Virus record (IMG/VR): IMGVR_UViG_3300021087_000043
Coordinates: 1-34,254 of that record
Source: a virus
Length of the DNA stretch: 34,254 bases
Direction: 5' to 3' (one strand)
Shown here one piece after another: positions 1 to 8,681 of the stretch. The translations under genes were made by a program, and so were the position numbers. The stretch's first letter is position 1. Each line of letters opens with the position of its first letter. The notes below the pieces were generated by a model. It ran no database searches and was not told where the DNA came from. It was given only the letters and a program-made list of their open reading frames with translations.

Positions 1-1
1 A

Positions 2-3000
2 GATGACCTAAGTGAAGGTACAACAAATTTATATCATACAACAGCAAGAGCAAGAGCATCTATTAGTGCTACGGGTAGTTTAAGTTATGATAGTGGCACA
101 GGTGTTGTTTCATATACACAGGGCAATACAGATACTGTAGCAGAAGGTTCAACTAATCTTTACTACACAGATGCAAGAGCGGATGCAAGGGCACAGTTAA
201 AGATTGATGCTTTAGTTGACTCTTCGCCAGGAACATTAGATACATTAAATGAATTAGCGGCCGCTTTAGGCGATGACGCAAATTTTGCCACTACGATGAC
301 AACTTCATTAGCAGGCAAAGAACCAACTATAACTGCTGGTACAACATCTCAATATTATAGAGGTGATAAATCATTTCAAACATTAGATACACTTGCAGTT
401 GCAGAAAATACAAATCTATATTATACAGATACAAGAGCAAGAGCGGCTATTAGTGCGACAGGTAGTTTAAGTTATAACTCATCAACTGGTGTCATATCTT
501 TCACACAAGGTAATACAGATACAGTTGCAGAAGGCTCATCAAATTTATATTACACAGATGCTAGAGCAGATGCAAGGGCACAATTAAAGATTGATGCATT
601 AGTAGATTCAGCACCTGGAACATTAGATACATTAAATGAATTAGCCGCGGCACTTGGAGATGATGCTAACTTTAGTACAACGATAACAAACTCTATTGCT
701 ACTAAACTGGCAATAGCAGATTTTAATTCTACATTTGACACAAGACTTGGTACAAAAACAACATCCGATTTGACAGAAGGTACAAATTTATATTACACAG
801 ATGCTAGAGCAAGAGCCTCTATTAGTGCAACTGGTTCTTTAAGTTACAACAGTACTTCGGGTGTTATATCATTTACACAAGGCAATACTGATACAGTAGC
901 AGAGGGTTCATCAAATCTTTACTTTACAGATGCAAGGGCACAAGCAGTATCTATAAACAATATTGTAGAAGATACCTCACCACAATTGGGTGGCACTTTA
1001 GACCTAAACACATTTGACTTAACTACACTTGATGACACAGTTACATTGACAACAAATGCAACTCCATCAATTGTCACAGGAACAGTCGGCGCATCAACAG
1101 AAACACTATTGTCAAACACAACAGTTACAATAAATGATGATGGTGATTATGCAAACTCTGTAAGTAGTTTTGTAACACTTACAAGTACACAGATAGATAC
1201 TCTAGGCTTCAAAGGTGATTCATCCTTAACATATTTCGGTTCAGCCGCTTCCTCAAGTAATTTTGTTTTCAGAGATACTGGAGATAGTATTGAACAGAAT
1301 AGTATGGTTGTTGTTTATTCACCGCCAACAGATACATATACATTTACATTAGCATCACAACATGCAGATAACGATTCTGGTACTCCTGGAAATCAAAACC
1401 AATTAAATATTTCTGCGGCAGATACGGATATAAAATTCAAGCAATATGCTTATGGAGAAATGACAGTATCGTCATCGACAGCACTTTCTAATTCCAATAT
1501 TCAATTGAGAGATGAAGACGGATTTTATATTGATAAAACACATGTCGATGTCACAAATACATCAGGCAATAATTATAAGATTGTCTTCTGGACACATAGC
1601 GTTAGTGTTGGTGATACAATTGAAGTAGTTAATCCATCATCATCTACTGCGATATTTACATGGGGTGCTGAAGATTATAATGAAACAGGTCTAGTTGCTA
1701 GTTCAGAAAGTTTCTCAATCTCATCATCTTCAAATGATTTAATTGCAATTGGTGATTTAGATTTCACAGTTGGTAATACAACTGGTGAAGTAGTTGGTAC
1801 ATTAGTTTATGATAGACCATCTACTAAGAGTGTTATTTCTGGCTTAACAACTGTTTCTATAGATGGTACTGATTATCAGTCTGCATTAACAGTGTCTGAT
1901 GCGCCTCTCATTTTGTCTGGTAATTCTGGAACATCAAATGAAGTCGGATTAGCAGTTGGTACTGGCACAGATGGAAGAATACATCAACTTGGTACTTCAG
2001 GCATAACGACATTTAAATTCCCAGCCGCAGACGGTTCAGCAAATCAAGTAATGAAGACAGATGGTTCTGGTGATATATCTTGGGCAACACAAAATACTGA
2101 TTATGTTACAGAGGGTTCTAACTTATATTATACAGATGCAAGAGCAGATGCAAGGGCACAGTTAAAGATTGATGCCTTAATCGGTGGTGCATCTTCAGCC
2201 TTCGATACTTTATTAGAGATTGAAAATGCGATGGCTACTGATACTGAATTGTCTTCAGCAATTTCAGGACTTAACCATGATACACTATCTGGCTTTGTAG
2301 CAAACGAACACATCGATTGGACTTCAGCATCAGCAGGAACAATTGACCCTAGTAACTATACTAATACCGGAGACACAACATACACAGCAGGTACAGGTTT
2401 AAGTTTATCAGGAACAACATTTACAAATACTTCTCCAGACCAAACAGTTACATTAACTGGCGCAGGTGCTACTAGTATCTCAGGAACATATCCTAACTTT
2501 ACTATTACAAGTACTGATAGTTCAACTAATATTTCAGGAACTATTGAACCAGCGACAGACAATACTTACAACTTAGGTAGTCCTACTAAAAAGTATGCCA
2601 ATATTTACGGTCACTCAGTTCACGCAACCTATGCCGACTTAGCAGAAAGATATGCAACAGACGTTCCGTATGAACCTGGAACAGTTGTAGTATTTGGTGG
2701 TGAAGCAGAAATCACAACAACGAGTATTGCTGGTGATGTATCAGTGGCAGGTGTAATTTCTACTAATCCAGCGATTAAACTAAATGCTGATGCTGGTAAT
2801 TCAGTGACGCATCCATATGTCGCACTAAGAGGTAGAGTGCCATGTAACATGGTTGGTCCAGTGTCTAAGGGTGATTTGATTATTACAGCACATGATGAGC
2901 CAGGATATGCTAAGAGTAATGGCAAGTTTGATGCTGGTCGTTCAGTCTTTGCTAAGTCACTTGAGACAGACCTCACAGAGGGCAAAAAAGTTATAGAAGT

Positions 3001-3013
3001 TGTGATTTTATAA
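2..3013 (+). CDS. Tail-fibre-like structural protein, 5' end outside window
   Basis: The frame is open from base 2, so the gene starts upstream and about 1003 residues are visible; the first in-frame ATG (296) lies inside a repeat and is not a real start. The N-terminal part is built of imperfect repeats carrying SLSYNSSTGVISFTQGN, NLYYTDARA and LDTLNELAAALGDDANF motifs, a composition typical of phage tail-fibre or whisker-like trimeric proteins. A less repetitive middle (about 960-2100) is rich in Thr, Ser and Asp. The last ~135 residues, from ADLAERY (about 2632) to the stop, form a conserved domain also found at the end of the gene at 5404-6603. Probably a virion appendage that contacts the host; receptor role is inference. 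A short distance downstream lies a late promoter for the next fibre gene. Confidence 0.75.
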   Translation, partial: DDLSEGTTNLYHTTARARASISATGSLSYDSGTGVVSYTQGNTDTVAEGSTNLYYTDARADARAQLKIDALVDSSPGTLDTLNELAAALGDDANFATTMTTSLAGKEPTITAGTTSQYYRGDKSFQTLDTLAVAENTNLYYTDTRARAAISATGSLSYNSSTGVISFTQGNTDTVAEGSSNLYYTDARADARAQLKIDALVDSAPGTLDTLNELAAALGDDANFSTTITNSIATKLAIADFNSTFDTRLGTKTTSDLTEGTNLYYTDARARASISATGSLSYNSTSGVISFTQGNTDTVAEGSSNLYFTDARAQAVSINNIVEDTSPQLGGTLDLNTFDLTTLDDTVTLTTNATPSIVTGTVGASTETLLSNTTVTINDDGDYANSVSSFVTLTSTQIDTLGFKGDSSLTYFGSAASSSNFVFRDTGDSIEQNSMVVVYSPPTDTYTFTLASQHADNDSGTPGNQNQLNISAADTDIKFKQYAYGEMTVSSSTALSNSNIQLRDEDGFYIDKTHVDVTNTSGNNYKIVFWTHSVSVGDTIEVVNPSSSTAIFTWGAEDYNETGLVASSESFSISSSSNDLIAIGDLDFTVGNTTGEVVGTLVYDRPSTKSVISGLTTVSIDGTDYQSALTVSDAPLILSGNSGTSNEVGLAVGTGTDGRIHQLGTSGITTFKFPAADGSANQVMKTDGSGDISWATQNTDYVTEGSNLYYTDARADARAQLKIDALIGGASSAFDTLLEIENAMATDTELSSAISGLNHDTLSGFVANEHIDWTSASAGTIDPSNYTNTGDTTYTAGTGLSLSGTTFTNTSPDQTVTLTGAGATSISGTYPNFTITSTDSSTNISGTIEPATDNTYNLGSPTKKYANIYGHSVHATYADLAERYATDVPYEPGTVVVFGGEAEITTTSIAGDVSVAGVISTNPAIKLNADAGNSVTHPYVALRGRVPCNMVGPVSKGDLIITAHDEPGYAKSNGKFDAGRSVFAKSLETDLTEGKKVIEVVIL
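71..960 (+). repeat. Tandem coding repeats of the fibre protein (NLYYTDARA units)
   Basis: The unit SLSYNS-TGVISFTQGN-DTVAEGSSNLYYTDARA occurs at about 71-190, 455-575 and 827-945, with the NLYYTDARADARAQLKIDAL segment at 155-214 and 542-601 and again at 2120-2179. DNA identity between copies is high but with scattered synonymous changes. Related units occur in the genes at 3243 and 5404 (for example 4651-4840 and 5820-5947), so the copies could recombine within and between genes. Confidence 0.85.
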
Positions 3014-3056
3014 GTACTTAATTATTAACTGTAACTATTGCTTTTCCAAACATTTC

Positions 3057-3065
3057 GATAAATAG
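3057..3065 (+). promoter_or_regulatory. Late promoter box GATAAATAG
   Basis: Matches the T4 late consensus TATAAATA at seven of eight positions and differs from the window's dominant GATAAATAC by the last base. It lies 177 nt upstream of the fibre gene at 3243, leaving an unusually long leader that begins with a perfect hairpin (3070-3097). Confidence 0.7.
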
Positions 3066-3069
3066 TATT

Positions 3070-3097
3070 GTAACGAGAAGATAAAGGGTCTCGTTAC
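3070..3097 (+). promoter_or_regulatory. 5'-leader hairpin, 9-bp stem
   Basis: GTAACGAGA (3070-3078) pairs exactly with TCTCGTTAC (3089-3097) around a 10-nt loop. With the late start point predicted near 3071, the hairpin would form the very 5' end of the transcript, where it could protect the mRNA. No U-tract follows, so it is not a terminator. The rest of the 3014-3242 gap holds a 14-bp direct repeat and no convincing gene. Confidence 0.6.
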
Positions 3098-3152
3098 ATT
3101 ATGGAGAGGACTTACCTGTCTTATCCTAGGCTAACCTTTGTCTTAGTCGAAA

Positions 3153-3200
3153 GGATGGAAACATTCAACCTTAAAGAAGCAACAAGGGATGGAAACATTC
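3153..3200 (+). repeat. Direct repeat GGATGGAAACATTC, two copies
   Basis: Identical 14-mers at 3153-3166 and 3187-3200, spaced 34 nt start to start, in the leader of the fibre gene at 3243. Only two copies, no array. Confidence 0.75.
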
Positions 3201-3242
3201 TGATAATATTTTATAAAATAACACAAGACGGGAGAAAATTAA

Positions 3243-5255
3243 ATGGCAGCATATGCAATTCAATTCCGACGTGGTACAACGACTGAACATTCATCTTTTA
3301 CCGGTTTATTGGGTGAAGTTACAGTTGATACAACTAAAAAAACAATAGTTGTACACGACGGTTCTACAGCGGGTGGTCAGCCCTTAGCACTAGAAGGTGC
3401 GGCAGTATCATCATCAACGGGTACGTTTACAAGTAACGTAACAGTTGGTGGCACACTTGGTGTCACAGGTTTGACAACTATGTCAGGCGCCGCGGCAGTA
3501 ACAGGTGACCTAACAATGACAGGTCACGTACTACCAAGTGCAAATATTACTTACGACTTAGGCTCAACCACGAAGATGTGGCGTGATGTCTACGTTGGTC
3601 CTGGTTCATTATACATTAACGGTAAGAAAGTTATTGAAGATGATTCTGGTACAATCAGCGTTACAACAGACGCAAACGAAGACCTTAAGTTTACTACAAG
3701 TGGAACAGGTACATTAAAACTAATCTCAGGTAATGGTATTAACTTTACTGGTGAATTAGGTGCAGTATCAGGCGATTTACAAATCGGCGACCACATGGAC
3801 ATGAACTCAAACTTAATTAAAGAAGTAGCAACACCAGTATCTGGTACTGATGCGGCAAACAAAACATACGTTGACACAGCGGCGGCTTCAGCAGTAACAG
3901 GTGGCTCTAATGCCGTTTCTGGTACAACTGGTGCATTCTCTAGTAACGTAACAGTTGCTGGTAACTTAACAGTTTCTGGTACAACAACTACAGTTAACAC
4001 AACAGACGTATTGTTTGAAGACAACATGTTTGTTCTTAACTCAAACACAACCGGCACACCTACTGAAAACTCAGGTTTCGAAGTAGAACGTGGCGATTCA
4101 TTAAACGTTCAGTTCCTATGGAACGAATCAGATGACAGATGGTCAACTGGTTCAAACACTTTACATGCTGGTGCATTAGTCGCCAACACGTTTACAGGTG
4201 CTGTAACTGGTAACGTAACTGGTAACCTTGACGGTGTAGTTGGTGGTAACACTCCAGCGGCTGGTTCATTTACATCAATTGGTGGTACAACTATTACTGC
4301 TTCAACATCATTCCAAGGTGACTTGGTTGGTGACGTAACTGGTGATATATCAGGTTCTGCTGGTACTGTAACAAGCATATCGGCTCATCTTAAAGATGAA
4401 GACGACATGTCTTCAGACAGTGCAACACATGTTCCTTCACAACAATCAGTTAAGGCTTATGTTGCTTCACAAATCGCAACTAAAGACAATACTGATGAGA
4501 TGACTGAAGGTTCAACTAACCTATACTTCACAAACGCTCGTGCCCGTGGCGCAATCAGTGTTTCTGGAGATATCTCTTATAACTCATCAACTGGTGTTAT
4601 TTCAACAACAGGTCTAGCAAGTTCAGACACAGATGATTTATCAGAAGGTTCAGCAAATCTTTACTACACAGATGCAAGAGCAGACGCCAGAATAGCGGCG
4701 GCTTCTACGACTGACTTATCTGAAGGTACTAACTTGTACTACACAGATGCAAGAGCAGACGCCAGAATCGCAAATGCAACTACAAGTGATTTGACTGAAG
4801 GTACGAACCAGTACTATACAGATGCAAGAGCAAGAGCGGCAATTTCTGCTTCTGGTTCTCTAAGTTACAACAGTACAACTGGCGCTATGTCATATACTGA
4901 AAGAACTGACGAAGAACTACAAGACTTAGTTGGTGCTATGTTATCATCTAACACTGAGACTGGTATTACAGTATCATACCAAGATGGTGACGGTACTATT
5001 GATTTAGTAGTTAACACTACTCATTTCCATAGTTCAGTACAAACAGTAACTTCATCACAAGAAACAACAAATGCTTCATCAACAGTATCATTTACATTCA
5101 GTGAATTATCAAACGCACAACACTATGCTGTTTTCTTAAACAGACAGTTGTTACGTCCTGCTGAATATTCTGTTTCTGGTACATCAGTTGTTATCGCTAC
5201 AGGCGTTATTGCTGAAGACGATGAATTAGAAGTAACAGGCTTTACAAACACTTAA
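3243..5255 (+). CDS. Tail-fibre-like protein with Mtd-like N-terminal domain
   Basis: 670 residues starting at ATG 3243, preceded by GGGAG at about 3230. The first ~50 residues (AIQFRRGTTTEHSSFTGLLG then EVTVDTTKKTIVVHDG) look like the small N-terminal head domain seen in Mtd-type and other phage receptor-binding or baseplate-attached proteins, where it anchors the protein to the virion. A segment LPSANITYDLGS...MWRDVYVG follows, then Gly/Thr/Val-rich beta repeats, a TTDLSEGTNLYYTDARADARI repeat block around residues 420-540, and a C-terminal beta domain (HFHSSVQTV to the end). It sits between two other repeat-bearing fibre genes and behind a late promoter. Likely a virion appendage; which one is unknown. 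No reverse transcriptase or template repeat is present, so there is no sign of diversity generation. Confidence 0.75.
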   Translation: MAAYAIQFRRGTTTEHSSFTGLLGEVTVDTTKKTIVVHDGSTAGGQPLALEGAAVSSSTGTFTSNVTVGGTLGVTGLTTMSGAAAVTGDLTMTGHVLPSANITYDLGSTTKMWRDVYVGPGSLYINGKKVIEDDSGTISVTTDANEDLKFTTSGTGTLKLISGNGINFTGELGAVSGDLQIGDHMDMNSNLIKEVATPVSGTDAANKTYVDTAAASAVTGGSNAVSGTTGAFSSNVTVAGNLTVSGTTTTVNTTDVLFEDNMFVLNSNTTGTPTENSGFEVERGDSLNVQFLWNESDDRWSTGSNTLHAGALVANTFTGAVTGNVTGNLDGVVGGNTPAAGSFTSIGGTTITASTSFQGDLVGDVTGDISGSAGTVTSISAHLKDEDDMSSDSATHVPSQQSVKAYVASQIATKDNTDEMTEGSTNLYFTNARARGAISVSGDISYNSSTGVISTTGLASSDTDDLSEGSANLYYTDARADARIAAASTTDLSEGTNLYYTDARADARIANATTSDLTEGTNQYYTDARARAAISASGSLSYNSTTGAMSYTERTDEELQDLVGAMLSSNTETGITVSYQDGDGTIDLVVNTTHFHSSVQTVTSSQETTNASSTVSFTFSELSNAQHYAVFLNRQLLRPAEYSVSGTSVVIATGVIAEDDELEVTGFTNT

Positions 5256-5296
5256 TCAAATAATTGATTGAGTAAACAAAAATAGAGATTAGACAA

Positions 5297-5323
5297 GACG
5301 TGGGAGGCACCACCTCCCACGTT
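5297..5323 (+). other. Strong intergenic hairpin without U-tract
   Basis: ACGTGGGAGG (5298-5307) pairs perfectly with CCTCCCACGT (5313-5322) around a 5-nt loop; a G-U pair can extend it. GC-rich in an AT-rich gap, it is not followed by T residues. It could be an RNA processing or 3'-protecting structure between two fibre genes. No late box is evident in 5256-5403, so the downstream gene may be expressed from the upstream transcript. Confidence 0.65.
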
Positions 5324-5403
5324 CTACCGCACGGAGAGGCGATAGATTGATACAGAATTAAAAAGGGTGTCTCGGGCTAATCAACTCATAAAGGAGAATA
5401 AAA

Positions 5404-6603
5404 ATGGCACGTAAAATGAGAAGTGGAGGTAACACTAATAAGTTTTCCTTCGATAAAACAAAAAAATATAAGTATAATTCATCTGGTTCACTAGTTGAAT
5501 TTACAGGTGATGCAGGCGCAGATGATATCACAATGTCAGGTTCAAAATCGTCTCTTAGACGTATGGCAGACGTTGAACGTAACGTATCTATTCTTGCGGC
5601 TAAACTATTAACAAACGATGGTGGCTCAGGTGATAGTGACGATAGCAACTTCGGTCGTATCGAAACTAAGAAAATTCGTTTCAAAGATGACATTCGTATG
5701 GATGACGTTTTAGACATGCGTTCAACAATCGACATGAACACTAACAAAATCACTGATTTGGGTACTCCAACTGCTTCAGCAGATGCGGCAAACAAATCAT
5801 ATGTTGATACTAAAGTATCGGCGTTAGCGGATTCTGCTCCAGCGACATTAGATACACTAAATGAACTAGCGGCTGCTTTAGGTGATGATGCTAACTTTAG
5901 CACAACAGTTACTAACTCAATTGCTACTAAAATGCCATTGGCAGGTGGTGCATTTACTGGTGCAGTAACTACTAACTCTACATTTGATGGAAGAGATGTT
6001 GCTACAGACGGTGCTAAGTTAGACGGTATCGAATCAGGTGCAAACGTAACTGATGCGACAAACGTGACAGCGGCAGGTGCCTTAATGGACTCTGAATTGG
6101 CTGGTATTGCTCATGTTAAATCACTTAACCAAGGCTTAACAACAACTTCTTCACCTACATTCACGGCAGTTACAGCAACTGACTTTAACGGTACGGCGAC
6201 ATATGCAAAATATGCCGACCTTGCTGAAAGATATGCGGCAGACGCTCCATATGAAGAAGGTACATTAGTTATGTTTGGTGGCGAAGCAGAAGTTACTTCA
6301 GCACAAGGTTATGGTTCAACTAAGATTGCAGGTGTAGTTTCTACTAAACCAGCATTCGCAATGAACGATGCGGCTGGTAATTCAGAAACTCACCCTTTCA
6401 TCGCTCTACAAGGTCGTGTACCATGTAAAGTTGTTGGAACAGTTTCTAAAGGCGACATTCTAGTAGCATCTGATATTTCAGGCGTTGCAACAGTATGGAC
6501 AGAAACAACTGTAGACCCTCGTATGACAGCATATGTTGGTATCGCTATTGAAGACAAAACTACAGGTGGCGAAGGCTACGTTGAAGTTAAAGTAGGTAAG
6601 TAA
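5404..6603 (+). CDS. Short tail-fibre-like structural protein with DLAERY C-terminal domain
   Basis: 399 residues; ATG 5404 follows AAAGGAGAATAAAA, a good ribosome-binding site. The N-terminus is basic (MARKMRSGG) and leads to a helical-looking segment (SSLRRMADVERNVSILAAKL). One copy of the LDTLNELAAALGDDANFSTT repeat lies near residues 147-170, followed by a GGAFTGAVTTNSTFDGRDV segment common in phage fibre proteins. The C-terminal ~130 residues (ADLAERYAADAPYEEGTLVM onward) align closely with the end of the first gene in the window, with shared GGEAEV, THPF and GRVPCK motifs. It therefore looks like a compact paralogue of that fibre. A strong terminator follows at 6631. Confidence 0.75.
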   Translation: MARKMRSGGNTNKFSFDKTKKYKYNSSGSLVEFTGDAGADDITMSGSKSSLRRMADVERNVSILAAKLLTNDGGSGDSDDSNFGRIETKKIRFKDDIRMDDVLDMRSTIDMNTNKITDLGTPTASADAANKSYVDTKVSALADSAPATLDTLNELAAALGDDANFSTTVTNSIATKMPLAGGAFTGAVTTNSTFDGRDVATDGAKLDGIESGANVTDATNVTAAGALMDSELAGIAHVKSLNQGLTTTSSPTFTAVTATDFNGTATYAKYADLAERYAADAPYEEGTLVMFGGEAEVTSAQGYGSTKIAGVVSTKPAFAMNDAAGNSETHPFIALQGRVPCKVVGTVSKGDILVASDISGVATVWTETTVDPRMTAYVGIAIEDKTTGGEGYVEVKVGK

Positions 6604-6630
6604 TTACTTAAACTTTAAAGAAACAACTAA

Positions 6631-6657
6631 AAGGGAGCAATTATGCTCCCTTTTTTT
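6631..6657 (+). terminator. Rho-independent terminator after the fibre cluster
   Basis: GGGAGCA (6633-6639), 4-nt loop, TGCTCCC (6644-6650), extended by flanking AA/TT and followed by a run of seven T. The minus strand shows four T after the stem, so it may also weakly end the converging gene at 6675-7382. Confidence 0.9.
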
Positions 6658-6674
6658 ATACATAGTTTTTTTGA

Positions 6675-7382
6675 TTATTTGAATAATTTTTTGATAGTTG
6701 TGCAGAATGTTTTCTTACCATCTTTAGACCCTACAGGCAATGAGTTCTCCTGAATCCATTCAGGAAACTTTTCAAACAGTGTCTTCCATTGAAGCATCTC
6801 ATTGTGATAATCTACAATTCTTTTTAAATGTTCGCTTGTGTTTGGATAGCCGTATTCATTCTTCAACTTATTAACTCGTTGTTTACATTCTGCTAAGTCT
6901 CTGATATCTCTATCTATTGCAGTTAGCACTTTTTCAAATGCCTCTATCTTTCTAAACTTATTGATTAGAAATGTGTGATGTTTGTTCTTTGGCTTGCCAT
7001 CATATAGAAACATAATCTCTTGTAAATCATAATATAATGCTTTCACAGGATTGATACTTTCTCGGTATCTTTTTGTTATTTCTTCGATAGCAAATTCTGA
7101 ACTTTCAGTAGATAAGTTTTCAAGCACACTTATAGCCAGTATGTTAATACGTTGGCTACTTGCTGATAATGCCTTTTTAGATTCTTCTTTGACTTTAGCA
7201 ATTACAACATCAATTAGACGTGCTTCGGCTGTATCTAAATCTCTCTTTAGATATTCTATGTGTCCAGGACTAGAGTGTACAATGGTTCTTCTTAGACTGT
7301 CCGTAGTTCTTTCCCCTTTAAGAACTGCCTTACAATCTCTTATGAATCTCTGTTTCTCTAAGTTTATGATATGTTGATTCAC
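6675..7382 (-). CDS. Hypothetical protein, mostly helical
   Basis: 235 residues, not recognised. It begins with GTG at 7382 behind a strong Shine-Dalgarno, GGAGGAGAT. The product is highly charged with heptad-like Leu/Ile spacing (for example ARLIDVVIAKVKEESKKAL and RKIEAFEKVLTAIDRDIRDL), so it is probably an all-alpha, possibly coiled-coil protein. It has no signal peptide or membrane segment and no recognisable catalytic motif; a few Cys are scattered. It is the last minus-strand gene before the fibre cluster, converging on the terminator at 6631, and has its own late-like box CTAAATAC (7411-7418). The late-type promoter suggests a virion or assembly role, but that is inference only. Confidence 0.7.
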   Translation of the reverse strand: MNQHIINLEKQRFIRDCKAVLKGERTTDSLRRTIVHSSPGHIEYLKRDLDTAEARLIDVVIAKVKEESKKALSASSQRINILAISVLENLSTESSEFAIEEITKRYRESINPVKALYYDLQEIMFLYDGKPKNKHHTFLINKFRKIEAFEKVLTAIDRDIRDLAECKQRVNKLKNEYGYPNTSEHLKRIVDYHNEMLQWKTLFEKFPEWIQENSLPVGSKDGKKTFCTTIKKLFK

Positions 7383-7410
7383 TATATCTCCTCCAAACTT
7401 CTCTACAGTA

Positions 7411-7418
7411 GTATTTAG
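7411..7418 (-). promoter_or_regulatory. Late-like promoter box CTAAATAC (minus strand)
   Basis: Reads CTAAATAC on the minus strand, 28 nt before the GTG start at 7382. The same variant occurs upstream of the tail-sheath gene (15391-15398), supporting its use as a late promoter. Confidence 0.5.
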
Positions 7419-7462
7419 GATGATTTAGTGTGTCTCAAAGTGACGATTTAATACATTTTGTA

Positions 7463-8680
7463 TTAGCCTGCAACTACACCACACAAGGCGGCACAGGACT
7501 TAAGTCTTTTGTTTCTTATATCTCTATCTTTGAATGTATCTAAGTAACCAGTTGTATATATTTCTCCATCTATTATTTGTTTTATAGATTTGTGTTGTAA
7601 TGAAATATTATTTTCTCCAAAAGATTTTATAAAATTCACTAACGGACCAACCATGTCTTCAGTGCCAAACTCATCATCATACATTGCGGCATGCCAACAA
7701 CACGGAAAAACTAACCCATAACTGTTTACAAAAATATGTGAACTTTTTATTGCTACACAATCTATATCACATTTGCCTAATTCTACTTCGTGTCCAGTCA
7801 ACTCTCTGTCTATGTTGTTTATGTGATTTGTTCTGTCTTTACGTTTAACAGGTTCAATATTAATATAAGATTTTTCTAAATCTGATTTTATATCTGTGAT
7901 ATATCCAACTTTTTCTGAATCTAAGAACATTTTCTGTTGGTCATCATTGCCTAGATTTCTTTTGTCAAATTGTTTTTCAACATTCTTACTTTCAACTTCT
8001 GCTGGTGGCTTGATTGTATATTGATACTCGCCTTGTCTACCGTATACTTTCATTGATTGAATAATATTATTGTCTTTGTCTCTATTAGTAGAAAAGCCCA
8101 TCGCTCTCTTGGCAAAGAACTTGGTGACTCCCATATCTTTTGCAAGTTGTCTTGCTTCTTCTACTTGATGTTCATTATGTCTAAACACAAGAAATTCCCA
8201 ATGAGAATCAGCACCTGTTGAGATATATGTTTCCATTGCTAACATAATTTTATCCCAATATGTGCCTTTTCTGTATATCCAGTTTGTGTCTTCAAGACCA
8301 TCAACACTGAATACAACAGTAGAATTATTGACAGAGAATATCTCTCCTAACTCACGCCAGAATGCTTCATCTCTGCCACTTGCGTTTGTGTTCATATGAA
8401 ATCTTATATTTGGATTTATAGACCTAAAGTGTTTCAAAATAGGAATTAAATCTGGGTTAGTCATGGAATCTCCATAATTACCACACATCGTAATCATGTT
8501 TAAGTTTTCAATAAAGTCTTCAGAAAACCATTCTTTAACTTGCTCAGTGGTCATATATGTTTCTGTGAATGTTTTGCTCTTTATGCCACCTTCTAGTCTT
8601 CGATTACAACTCGGACATTCAGCATTACATAAACTACTAGTTTCTAAATCTAATCTTTTTATATCTTTGTAGTTTATCAT
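7463..8680 (-). CDS. Radical SAM protein with SPASM-like C-terminal cysteines
   Basis: 405 residues, ATG at 8680, one base after the stop of the Nudix gene. The N-terminus has the radical SAM [4Fe-4S] motif CX3CX2C in SLCNAECPSCNR (C18, C22, C25), which binds the cluster that cleaves S-adenosylmethionine. A TMCGNYGDSMTNPDL segment follows, resembling the glycine-rich SAM-binding strand, and VVFSVDGLEDTN fits a later barrel strand. The C-terminal third carries a further Cys group (CDIDC, VFPCCWH, then KSCAALC at the end), as in SPASM/twitch domains that hold auxiliary clusters. The family often modifies peptides, but no small Cys- or Gly-rich precursor is visible nearby. Placed at the end of the gp14-gp15-Nudix operon; substrate unknown. 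Confidence 0.85.
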   Translation of the reverse strand: MINYKDIKRLDLETSSLCNAECPSCNRRLEGGIKSKTFTETYMTTEQVKEWFSEDFIENLNMITMCGNYGDSMTNPDLIPILKHFRSINPNIRFHMNTNASGRDEAFWRELGEIFSVNNSTVVFSVDGLEDTNWIYRKGTYWDKIMLAMETYISTGADSHWEFLVFRHNEHQVEEARQLAKDMGVTKFFAKRAMGFSTNRDKDNNIIQSMKVYGRQGEYQYTIKPPAEVESKNVEKQFDKRNLGNDDQQKMFLDSEKVGYITDIKSDLEKSYINIEPVKRKDRTNHINNIDRELTGHEVELGKCDIDCVAIKSSHIFVNSYGLVFPCCWHAAMYDDEFGTEDMVGPLVNFIKSFGENNISLQHKSIKQIIDGEIYTTGYLDTFKDRDIRNKRLKSCAALCGVVAG

Positions 8681-8681
8681 T

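Noticed and set aside
2629-2985. 118-residue antisense ORF opposite the fibre C-terminal domain
   Set aside because: Its composition is the reverse reading of a conserved coding domain; no promoter or ribosome-binding site. The other antisense frames (for example 3590-4057, 5358-5903, 25077-25445) were rejected for the same reason.
3153-3200. Possible CRISPR-like repeats
   Set aside because: Only two copies of a 14-mer and a single spacer of 20 nt; no array.
3101-3286. 61-residue plus-strand ORF in the fibre-gene leader
   Set aside because: It overlaps the well-supported start of the fibre gene by 44 nt, has no proper ribosome-binding site and crosses the repeated and hairpin sequences of the leader.
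3243-5255. Diversity-generating retroelement suggested by the Mtd-like N-terminal domain
   Set aside because: No reverse transcriptase, no template repeat and no variable-repeat pattern in the window; the domain is common in fibre proteins without such a system.
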